From Cryptomeria japonica (lineage: Eukaryota; Streptophyta; Pinopsida; Cupressales; Cupressaceae), in NCBI RefSeq assembly GCF_030272615.1, contig NC_081415.1, positions 372,913,009 to 372,977,008 of the forward strand: DNA of 64,000 nucleotides, written 5' to 3'. Position 1 is the first letter of the stretch; the number at the start of each line of letters is the position of its first letter. This document shows, in pieces, positions 54,405 through 64,000 of the stretch. The notes under the pieces were generated by a model. It saw only the letters and a program-made list of their open reading frames with translations. It was not told the DNA's origin and searched no databases. The position numbers and the translations under genes are program-made.

Positions 54405-55337
54405 TTAAATACATGCTACTCTACGCACTGTAGTCTTCATTGGATGGCCAATTGAATTCATTACTTCATCTGCTTTTTCCCTATATGGAATATACTTAAC
54501 GGCTACTTGGTTTGCCTCTCTTTCAAAAGTTTCAAAAAATAACCCCGTAGCAATTATCTTATCCGTACTATCTTTTAGCATATCCATATTTAGCCCATCA
54601 CAAATCATTTCTACCTAGGTGTTGATGACTCTCTCTGCCTCTTCCTTCCAAGACTGCAAAGGCTTAACTGCCCCCTCTCTATCTTCAATATCTGGCAAAA
54701 AATTTTGTTCTAATTCACTAAAACTCTTCATCAACTCCCTTATCTTTCTTTCTATATTTTCCAACAGAATCTGGGATTCCTGCATTGATTTCACCAACAA
54801 ATATGTTGGTTGGAGTGCATGTGGCTTCTCAGTATGAAATTTAGAAGCCATAGACATTATTCTAAGCTCATTTTCCCTTTGTAACCACTTTGTAATTAGG
54901 GGAATTGCCACTTCTTTATCATCATTAAACTTTTGAATAGCATCAAATAGTAAAGAATATAAGCTATGAATATTGTTTAACCTGCTTTCAATTTTCTCAT
55001 TTAAATGAGTTAGTACAGAGCTAACTATATTCTTCTACTCCTCAATTGATTGTTTCTCTGATTATTTTAATTTAGTCTCTAATTCAATAATTTTCTCCAA
55101 AAGCTAAGACTCATTTGGTTCAGTTGATCTTGTAGTATCAGGCTCATCATCATCATCGTCATATGGGACTAATACCATGTCAGGTATATTAGTACTTATA
55201 TTTAATTGACCTACTTCTTCTTTCTGGATCATAGGTGGTGACTTGGATGTTGATGGCTCAGACAGCCCTTCAAGTGCAGGATATGAAACCTTTATTTGTC
55301 CTTGCTCTAGGAATTGCACTCTCATTTGCAACTCCAC
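54405..55337 (-). pseudogene. Uncharacterised ORF set G, C-terminal part
   Basis: Three - strand frames in one register (55104-55337, 54615-54911, 54405-54608): an acidic stretch (VPYDDDDDEPDTTRSTEPNE), then helical coiled-coil-like sequence (ESQILLENIERKIRELMKSF). It joins the 55396-57105 set by a frameshift near 55340-55390. No family recognised. Confidence 0.5.
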
Positions 55338-55395
55338 ACATCTTTTCTAAGATGCGTTATAATCATTAAAAATCTTGTCAAATTTGTTCATTAGC

Positions 55396-57105
55396 TTAGC
55401 CCTCTGAAGCTTCCTTTTTTGCACTTTCATGTGCCATCTTAGCAACATCAACATTCAATTTTGTAGCCTCTACACTTGATGTGTCAGTTGCTCTCTTTAT
55501 AATCAAACTTCCCCTCAAGTTGGGGTTTAAATCACTGATGTCATGCTTCCTAGGTCCTTCCTCTAGTGCCCATATAGCCAAGGTTTCATAATCATCTACA
55601 AAGTCTGATCCTCTTAATGCTAACCCTGCTTCTTCCTCATTTGATTTCCTGATGGTGTCAAAAGCCACTGCATCTTCTATATCCCATTCTAGTAGTATCA
55701 AGACTCTAGCCTAACTTATAATTTTCCTGCCCTCATTAGCAGTGATTTCCTTGAACTCTTCCTTCATTTCACTTTTTACTTCCTCTTGGATTTCCTGGTC
55801 TAATCTATCTGGCTTTTGGGCCTTCCTCTCAAAAATCCTTCCTTTGTATTCCTCAACCTTTGTTTTCCATACTAGTTGTAAAAATGCTAGGATTTTTACA
55901 AATGCACCATCCTCAAGGAAGATATCACATGCTTCTTTTCTTGCATCTTTGAAGGCTTTACCCTGAATATCCAAGGGAGTAAGATCCAACTCCAAATTAG
56001 GAGGCAATACAAGAATACCCATTTTCATTTCTGCACTTGTTGCAACAAACCTATCTCCCTCCACCTAAGCTTCATCTTACCTTACTAGTGAAATGGATAC
56101 AACTGATGGTGAGGGGCTTCTATCAAAATCTTCAAGATCAATGATCCCAACTCCTTGAAGAGGTTTAGTTGGTATCTTGGGGAAAGGCTTTGAACTCATT
56201 ATCTTTTTGCCCTTTCTCCTTATCAATCTCCCACTGTCATTGCTACTATCCTCTTCCTCGCTTACTTCTTCTCTAACTCTTTTGTGAGGAGACTCCTGAA
56301 CAGGCCTTTCTGCTACCACACTACTTTCTCTTTGGGATACAAGAGGTTGTGATCTTAATTGTTGTCGGCAATGAACTTCTTCAAGTCTAGCTAGCTTCTC
56401 CATTAAGACCTTCATTAAATTTATAACAAATTCAATCTTGGCATAGAATGGAGAAAGCTCCTTTAATGGATCATATTTTGGATCCATTTTCTAAATAGCA
56501 GCCCATAATTTTCTAAAAATTATCCACTTCTCCTTTCTCCATTCCTGCATCGTGTTGTCAAATTCATTCCCGATTAAGTCCTCTAGAAAATTATGCACAT
56601 GGGGCAACAAAGATCCTCTTATTCTCTTTCTAAAAATGTTGTAAAAACCTTCAGGATCACTGTTTCTAGTTATACTTACCCCCAAATGATATGGAGCAAA
56701 GAATTTGTCAAAATGCCCATACCCTCCCTTTATAATCACAAAGTAAGGGATAATGGTGTAATCCAAGAAGAATGACCCTTTTCCTTTTCCTTTTAAATAT
56801 TTGTCCTGAATACATCCAATTTGCCACATTACCTCAGCAAAACCCATTCTCAGAGGAACATTGAAAGGTAGTACATGAGGTTGTCTAGAGAAGCCATAGA
56901 TTCTGATTACAGTACTTACAGAGTATGGGATAAAATCTCCCCAATTATGTTCAATTCTAGCAAGAGGTACCCTTTCCTTGGGTTTCACAAAATCATGCAA
57001 CTCTTTAGGAATCCTTGGTGGATTCACTGTCAACCTTTGTCTTAATATAGAGGTAGAATTATTATCAAATCTTATAAAAATAGCCTCTTGTCTATCCCAT
57101 GACAT
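55396..57105 (-). pseudogene. Uncharacterised ORF set G, middle part
   Basis: Four frames in the same register (56491-57105, 56077-56487, 55711-56064, 55396-55701) separated only by single stops, about 570 codons. N-terminal 204 codons: MSWDRQEAIFIRFDNNSTSI and GSFFLDYTIIPYFVIIKGGY, probably globular. Then a leucine/glutamate helix (FVINLMKVLMEKLARLEEVH), an acidic/basic linker (KRVREEVSEEEDSSNDSGR, RRKGKKIM) and further acidic helices. The plan (globular N-terminus, charged linker, coiled coil) resembles the second ORF of element D, but I see no direct sequence match. Confidence 0.55.
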
Positions 57106-57368
57106 GTCTATGCTCCAGAGTTATATTGGAATCTCTTGATTATCTATTGTGCTTCTGAGGTTCATGGTACCCTTGAAATAATCTGCATTCCTTGAAAGGA
57201 ACATATGCATGAGTAAAGAGTATCAGGAGAATTTAACCCCAACAACCTAATTCTTAATTTCTAATAACCCCTCATGAATCTTTTCCTCAAGATAAGGGCC
57301 AAAGTCAAAAACTACTATAAAATCTAGATGTTGTATTTTCATAGCCATGTACATGAAATCAAGCAGCA

Positions 57369-58045
57369 TTACTGTAATGGGACCAAAACCCAATACTTGG
57401 CAAAAAGTGAAGAAAGTAGCTTGGAAATAGGGAGCGAAAGCACAATGGTGAGCAACTCCTCTGAACTAGGGCCAATATGATATGTTGTACTTCCCACTCT
57501 AGCTAAGTGCATTGGAAGGAAATTCTTTCTAATTAATTCCTTCATTTTGTAATATTCTTCCTTCTGTTCATTTAAATCTATTGGTAGTTGGTACCAGGCT
57601 AGGGGATGGCTCATATAAGTCAAAAATCTCTTGAAATTCTTCCCTTCATTTCCTCTGATAACCCTTGAAACTGGGTCATATCTGTCTGCCACAGCCTTAA
57701 GCAAATTGACATCCATAAAAACACCCGGTACTACCAACTTGCCCAAGTCATACTGCCAAGGACTAGATAATGGGGAATTTAATTTCCTTTGTCCATACCA
57801 TAATTTGAAAATCTCTAACCCAGTTGCCAGTATATTAGCATCCACCAAATAGAATGCTTTGTCAGTCAACCCTTCCCCTAGAGTTTTTCCATCCACATAC
57901 GTATGCCCCTATTGTTTATCATTTGTGGAAGGCTTTAATTGGTCCAAGAAATCATCATAAAGATTTCTCTTCAGATAATCCACCTCCCCTTAATGCTTCC
58001 ATGCGGGAGGCATCTTCTACAACTAGGGCTTTCTACTAAATCTTC
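57369..58045 (-). pseudogene. Uncharacterised ORF set G, N-terminal part
   Basis: Open frame 57369-57896 (175 codons): GEGLTDKAFYLVDANILATG, ADRYDPVSRVIRGNEGKNFK and SHPLAWYQLPIDLNEQKEEY. The frame can be traced upstream to about 58045 through one TAG (DDFLDQLKPSTNDKQ). Different register from 57105, so at least one frameshift. No domain named. Confidence 0.5.
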
Positions 58046-59400
58046 TAGTCTAGGACTTATCACAAGATTTTTAAATTTCCAAAGTAACTCAAAGAGATTT
58101 CACTATTTTCTATCTAATATCTTAACCCTAGAACAAATTGAATTTTCTTTTTGCAATCTTTCACAATTTTGTAATATCAATTCATTTCAAGAACATATGG
58201 AGAGCTCAGATAGACTTACTACTTTTGATTTTTGCTATAAATGACAATTCCGTGTCGCGGAGGGTCGCTTCAATCTCCTTCAGCAGCAGGAAATTCTTCA
58301 GAATTGCTATGAAATATTTTGTGAATGAAAAACCTTTAAGAGTCTTTTAATTATTTTTTCGGGAAAGGATGCAAATGTCTCATCAATCACTAATATTCAA
58401 GTGAGAAAAACAACGGCTCCTAGATTTGTAATTAAGAAGTTTGAAAACTAGCCGTCAATCATCTTCCTAGTTGGCCAATCCAATGATCATCTCCTTGTTG
58501 ACTCATCACTTGTTCTTTCATCTGTATCAATGGCCCCACAAAATCATGACATGTCAGCAAAACCTCCTCTTTCTGTCGAATTCTGTCAGCAGCCCCACTG
58601 TAGGTCTTTCTTGCCAATTTGAGATACGTGGCATCATCCCGCGATGCCGCGATCCATAACCACCTTGCAACTTCCATTGTGGGAGTATGAGGTTCATCTG
58701 ATCTGTTCAATATTTACCCCTTTACATACTACCCGTCAACTCCTTCAGGACTTAAAAGTTGAGCACCTTTTACCTCAGGATAAAACATCCTCGTTCATTC
58801 TGGAGCATGTGCAAATTCATGGGACTGTTAGTAGACCAACCTTTACCGCCTACAAACTGGTATTACAAAGCTTTTGTTTGGTTATGCTGCTAACCCTGTC
58901 GGTTTCTGCCAATAACACGTGGCACAATCTCGGGATGCCACGATCATTAAAATCCTCACATCTCTGACTACGGAGAAGCGCTAGCCATTGGATCTATCCT
59001 TTCTTTAATAGATGGTCGGGGTATTTGGTACTTGCCAGACTTAGGAAAATACAAGTGCAGGAATAAATATTTTAAAAGGGGACTAGTTATAGAGAATTTC
59101 ATGCTGATGACTTAGGAAAAGCATACTTTACGAACCAGTTAACCAATATTTTGCCTAGAGAATGAAAATGGCCCCTCGAATGAAAGTAGAACCCTCTGCC
59201 TTAAGTGAGAAAAAGGTAACAACAGAATATAATAGGGGCCAAAAACATACTTTCAAACCACTTTTCAATCATAAAATACACAACCCTTGTAGCCCTAAAC
59301 CCTGATATTTTGACCAAGGGAAAAATAAAACCAGGATGACCAAATTTTGCCAAACACAATTTTAGGTCCTATCATGGGTCATTAAAGAATGCCAAGAGGA
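58046..59400. other. Non-coding or undetermined, with one small - strand frame
   Basis: A locally GC-richer stretch. The - strand 83-codon frame at 58459-58710 (MNRSDEPHTPTMEVARWLWI) is unassigned. An imperfect 29-bp direct repeat, ACGTGGCATCATCCCGCGAT at about 58627 and ACGTGGCACAATCTCGGGAT at about 58917, is about 290 bp apart. Confidence 0.4.
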
Positions 59401-59607
59401 AAAAAGAAGATTTATTATCCAGGCATTTGTAGTATTTTCAATATGCAAGAAAGGATTATGATCCTCTAGAAAAGATAGGAAAATACATTGCTAGAAAGGT
59501 GAAACGTATCTCTGACATTAGAGGATTACTAGATAGATTTTGAAGACGAGAAGGAAGTTACAAAGAGGAAATTTTATCAGAGGTTAACATTAAGCCAACT
59601 AAGAAAG

Positions 59608-61512
59608 TTGAAACCTGATAAGACAGGGATAGAAGTACCCCTTGAAATTTTTGAAGATGATGAAGAAATCATAAGACTAGATTACATAACTGACAATGTG
59701 GAACAAAGACCCATAGTTGAACCCAGACCCAATGAGCCTATGGTAGTGTCTATGGAACAAGTTAATCGGCCTGTTATTGAATCAACTAAGACGTGGTTAG
59801 ATGAAAACAAGACTAGAATGATTGAGAAGGGTAATAAACTCTATGTTAAGAGAAAGACAAAGAGGATAGATGAAGATAATGCAAATTTCTTAATTCATAA
59901 AAGGATAATTGATATGACTAAAATAATAGAACCTGGTATTACACTGGCTGAGGATATAAGTCAAGAAGGAGTTGAAGTGGTTACCATTGATCTAGATCTA
60001 AATAAAATAGTGAAGAGTAAGATGGTAGAGCCTCAAGATCAAATTAAAAGGAATATGCAGTCATCCACATCTGGAGTAGTTGGAGAAATAATGGTGCAAT
60101 CTAATCAAATATTAAGGGTTCTACCAATAACTATTTCTCAGTTCACAACTCATTTGTTCACTTCTCCATCATCCGTAAATAATGCCTTGGGATCCATAGT
60201 GGGGATGGTTAGTACTGGTAGAGAAGAAGTATATTTATGGTTCTATAATGATTTGGAATGGGTATTCAAGAAGAATCGAAAGGGTAATCTAGAAGAGTTG
60301 AGGAAGAAAATAGAACAAGGGAATTTCCCCCAAAAGTCATCAACTAAAATACTCACTACCATGAAAGTAAAAATTCAAAGCATGGTGGAGAATTTTATCA
60401 ATATAGATGCATGTTCCACGAAGTCAGAAGGGGAAAGAGTTGAAGAATAGGACATATTGCCCTTAAATGACAACTTGCCCGCAAAGGAGCAAGAAAGAGA
60501 AGGTGAAGATATTATTTTAGGCCAAAATGACCCAAGTGAGCAAGCAGAAATGAGTGGAAGAATGTAGACCTCAGAAGGAAAAGAGAAGCAAGATGAAAGA
60601 AAATCAAATGAAGATCAAAGGATAGAAGGGTTAGAAATCCCATAGCAGGGAGAGCAAGAATTGCCATAGAATCCTCAGGGAAGTAAAGGTAGTGGTGATG
60701 GTGTGGTGACATTTGAAAAATTACTAAGTAGATAGTGGAGAAAATCAAGAAATTCAAGAAGGAAATGTAGAAATAGGAACATCCCAGCATAATGAGATGG
60801 AAAACCCTACAGTGGATAAAGAAGAGAAAATAGATCAGCAACAATCTGAAGATGGCGTGCGGGAAAATTTTAGAAAAGTGGAAACACCTCATAAGAGGAA
60901 AGTCATAGTAACAGCAGAAAGTGGAAATATTCCCGATTGGCTAAAACAACAAAGGGTGCCTAAAGAACAAGTAAAGATAGTCCCTCTAGAATTCAATAGC
61001 CTATTATCTGATGCACCAAGTGTCAAGCGAAGGAGGAAAGCGAAGGTGAGATATGCTATGTGCCTAAATGCGGAAGGAGAGAAAGAATTTCATATTGTAG
61101 ATCCCATAGCTAATAAAGATAAAGAAGAATTAATAACACATGATTATCAAATAACTACAGTGCAATTGGGTAAACCTTCCAAATTTGAAGGTTCGAGGAT
61201 AACTCGAAAAGGAATAGAAATTTGGGAAGACAGATTGAAGAAGGACCAAAGGAAGTTGAAGGATAAAAAATCTCAGATAGAACATTTGGTGCAATTTATA
61301 AGGAGTATTATTAAGAAAGGGGATGCTCCACAAAAGATTCCTACTCATCTCATGTTTATGTCATAGGAAGAAGTAGAGGCAGTAAGTACCTTAAAGCGGT
61401 AAGGTTGAAATGATTGATGAATGGATCAGTGAAACATTAGCTTTTACTAAAGCATCATTAGAAGTGCCTATGAGTAGATATATTACATGGAATAAATTAA
61501 GAGGATAGCTCG
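59608..61512 (+). pseudogene. Uncharacterised ORF set F, possible C-terminal part
   Basis: Frame 59608-60450 (280 codons; LDENKTRMIEKGNKLYVKRK, RIIDMTKIIEPGITLAEDI, ITISQFTTHLFTSPSSVNN), a broken acidic stretch, then 60797-61366 (RVPKEQVKIVPLEFNSLLSD, KRRRKAKVRYAMCLNAEGEK, EDRLKKDQRKLKDKKSQIEH). Translation is traceable with stops to about 61512 (DEWISETLAFTKASLEVPMS). Charged and helical, no recognised domain. Same strand as 52012-53391, so the two may be one gene split by set G. Confidence 0.45.
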
Positions 61513-61514
61513 TG

Positions 61515-62985
61515 TGAGGCCCTACCCCAAGTCGTCATAGCATTTCAGTTATTTTCATGTTGGACCTACTATTGATACTACATTTTGATGCATTATGGAC
61601 ATAGATTTTATATGATCCAGTGTTTGGATAACATTGATATGATTATGTCATTTAATTTGATTTGTAGTACTTTGTTTGGATGCTAGAAAATTATGGATGC
61701 ATGCTCTATAAACAATTTAATTCCATGATGATTATGATGATTCCATTTAGTAGATTATTTTATGTGGATGTTATTAGATAATTGGAAACTTGATTATTAT
61801 AAATGAAATTGTATGCAATGTTTGAATTGTATTCTTTCCATATGATAATATTATATGTGATTTTTGGAATTACTAATGTGAAAAGTGAGATGTGCAGGAA
61901 AATTATTCCATGTGACCATGAAAATTATCCTAGTATGGTCCCAAGAAAGTCTTGGATAGGGAGCCATTAGAAAGGTCAACCCAGGGTTGACCTGTAGGTA
62001 AACTTTGGGTGAGTTTCTAGGGGGTTAAACTAAGTCCTAGGGTAAAGTTAGGAGCATTTTTAGTGGGTCATATGATGCACCTATGGATGAAGGAAAAATT
62101 TATCCATGTGTCCACTCCCTAGAGACTATTTAGCCACCCCAAAAGTTGAGTTTTTCAAGTTGGCCAAATTTCAACTTTTGAGGAGCCTACCTAGGTTAGA
62201 CAACCCTCCTCATGAGTGACATTGTTCTTCCCCATTTCCTTTTACCTTTTTGAGGTGCCTTGGCTAGAGAGTTTGTAAGGTGTTGGGAAGATCAACCTAT
62301 GAACATCCTTCACCCTTCCCAAGAGGGTTGGGAAGAGTGAGGAGTGTCTTCTTAGAGAATAGTTTGGGAGGGAGAAGTTGGATCACCCACTCCCTATTTT
62401 TGGAGACTGAGATTCTTGAGTAGTTTTGTAAGTTAGTTTTTTTTGGAGATTTTTGGCTAAGTCTTGAGGGGAAAAGATAGTGGATTTGGGCAGCTCTTCT
62501 ACAAGATTCATCATCCTTTTGGCAGATTTAAGGTTGGTTGTTTTCTAGCTCTTGTATGTTGTTTGTATTTTGAGAAGATTGCTTGTTATAGTTGTTGTCA
62601 TTGTTGATATCTTAGTGTGTTAGGAAGATGTTGAGATTCTTCCCTATGTGTTTATTTCTTTTGTTATTGTGATTTGTGAGTTGTTTTGGGTGTTCAAGAC
62701 CATACTCACCCTTGGGAGGGAAGAGTAGCCTTGGGGTGAAGGGTTGTTTGAAAACCTATGAGTGTAGAGGCTCTCTTTGGAAGAGAGTGGTTTACAAGGG
62801 ATTCATGGGACCCTTGTTGCATAGTGTTTTCTTATGCAATGGGGGTCATAAGGGGATTTTGTTGGCTTGTATGCCTTGGGGATCATAAGGGATTTATGGG
62901 ACAAGTTTGGAACTTGTGGATACTTTTCTTGGTAGCCTTGCAATAGCATTATGTTCTCCTATTTGCAAGATTCTCCTCTATGTAT
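61515..62985 (+). repeat. LTR-like sequence, unclassified
   Basis: Begins TGTGAGGCCCTACCCC exactly where the F frame stops being traceable. Non-coding, with T-rich sequence and TTGTTGTCATTGTTG-type stretches resembling R/U5 of plant LTRs. No second copy, PBS, PPT or target duplication is visible in the window, so this is only a suggestion. Frames at 62676-62946 have no domain. Confidence 0.3.
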
Positions 62986-63737
62986 TGTTGGCAAATGCAC
63001 ACTCCAATGATAAATTGTATGTGATTGAAGGTATTGTCATTGATGGCAACCTTACAATCCTATGGCACTGGTAGGCATCGACAGGCATTGACAGTGGCAA
63101 AGATGTTTACCGGCACCCCAGCTGATAGGATTTTATTTTGTATTTAATTGTAAAATCTTTTTTGTAAAGCCAACAAGGAGAATTGTAAAAGGAAGCATAT
63201 AAGTATGAGATCTTGTAGACCATTTAAGAATTTAATGGATGTATGGAATATAATAGGTAGATGCGAATATTAAGGCAGATTGTGGAATAAGGTTTATGGA
63301 AGTTGTATGAGCTTAATCTGGTACTGAACCTCGCATAGAAAATTCTGAACCGAAACAATACATGATATTGGATTTACATAATCCATTTTTGTAAGTCAGT
63401 GAGACTTCCCTTTTGTATTTAAGCAGTGAGCTTTAGGTAGTTGGCCTTCCTGCATGTGCAAGCCCCTATTGTAAGTAATATTCATTTATTGGTCAGTGAG
63501 CGAATATTGTGGGTCACAATATCCCACCAAATTTTTTCCCACACTGGGTTTCATCATTAAAAATATTGTGTTATGGTGTGCTTTCTATGTTGTGGTTGTT
63601 AATCTTATTTACTGCATTATTTATGGTTCACCAGTACACTGTTTTGGCATGCAATTCATTTAATAAGTTAAGAAAATCCATCAACCGGTTAGATACTGAT
63701 TCGCCCCCCCCTCTCAGTATCTTTGGGAATCCTAACA
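62986..63737 (+). repeat. Element E 5' LTR (752 bp)
   Basis: TGTTGGCAAATGCAC...GAATCCTAACA followed after two bases by an exact initiator-Met PBS. The start resembles the LTR start of element D (TGTTGGCA), as does the C-run before the end (GCCCCCCCCTCTCAGTATC against ACCCCCCCTCTTAGTATTC), so E and D belong to related copia families. Confidence 0.85.
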
Positions 63738-63739
63738 AT

Positions 63740-63752
63740 TGGTATCAGAGCC
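63740..63752 (+). other. Primer binding site of element E
   Basis: TGGTATCAGAGCC, the usual plant copia site complementary to initiator tRNA-Met. Confidence 0.92.
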
Positions 63753-64000
63753 TAGTCCTCTATTTTCAAAATCCTAACAGCTTGAGGAAGATTCTGACAC
63801 CGGTACAGATGAAAAACTTGAGAAAGCAATTGGAAACAACTCTTGCAGATTATGATGCAGAAAAGTTGAAGAATATGAAACTTGAAGATGATCTGAAGGC
63901 TACATAGGAAATCATTCAAGGACTTCAAGTAAATCTCACTATTGCTAGGAACAAAAGAAGAGAACTTCATGAGAAGATACATAGTGATGATGATGAAAAA
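63753..64000 (+). pseudogene. gag: Element E gag start, cut by the window end
   Basis: MKNLRKQLETTLADYDAEKL from 63810, in a frame open from further upstream, then a TAG near 63906 and continued coiled-coil coding (EIIQGLQVNLTIARNKRREL). Similar in character to the coiled-coil gag N-terminus of element D. The rest is outside the window. Confidence 0.6.

Noticed and set aside
63740-63752. tRNA-like sequences at PBS positions as tRNA genes
   Set aside because: Only 13-19 bases complementary to tRNA ends, with no cloverleaf around them; the position beside LTRs explains them.

Overview
The window is repeat-dominated nuclear DNA of a seed plant. I see no convincing single-copy host gene, no rRNA or tRNA gene and no CRISPR array. 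Evidence for a large plant genome: AT-rich sequence with CpG decay, Ty3/gypsy elements of the Tat type (CX2HX4HX4C gag knuckle, G-patch, a second RNase H), an antisense plant-mobile-domain (PMD) reading frame, and copia elements with initiator-Met primer sites and GGGGGAG tracts as in Sireviruses. A gymnosperm is plausible but is only an inference from the style of the repeats.

Layout: one old Tat-type element, here called C (+ strand, 786-51444), fills most of the window and contains three later insertions. C has a 5' LTR (786-2670), a PBS resembling the tRNA-Lys complement (2675-2692), gag (5786-6270 and 16947-18350, with an internal 605-bp tandem duplication), a zinc knuckle, protease and G-patch (18471-20150), RT with YVDD (to 21652), two RNase H regions, integrase (to about 23750), a decayed antisense PMD ORF (24717-26640), a PPT and a 3' LTR (42178-42812 plus 50761-51444). 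Element A (- strand, 6271-16941) sits inside C gag, flanked by GTATG. It has two 1485-bp LTRs that are almost identical, no pol, and one intact 807-codon ORF of unknown function. Element B (- strand, 27381-41279) sits in the 3' untranslated part of C, flanked by CCACC. It is an LTR-internal-LTR-internal-LTR tandem coding only gag and a protease-like protein. Element D (+ strand, 42813-50760) sits inside the 3' LTR of C, flanked by AACCT. It is a copia/Sirevirus-like element with gag and a roughly 1060-codon second ORF in place of pol.

C itself landed in older repeat DNA. Its left flank (1-300) is a decayed gag related to that of B. Its right flank (51450-61512) holds two sets of decayed ORFs of unknown family in opposite orientations, then LTR-like sequence, then the 5' LTR, PBS and gag start of another copia element, E (62986 to the window end).

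The most unusual signals are these. (1) GCGC-core repeats kept at a strict 21-bp phase downstream of the PBS of C, with a similar short array in the leader of A and oppositely oriented arrays near the 3' end of C. (2) The leader of non-autonomous A is clearly related to the leader of coding element C, which suggests a shared cis signal and mobilisation in trans. (3) B carries a 31-bp palindromic VNTR upstream of its TATA box, and a related GC-rich motif recurs in its LTRs and leader. (4) Three of the elements lack pol and carry other reading frames. (5) The two LTRs of D differ more than the two LTRs of C although D is nested inside C.
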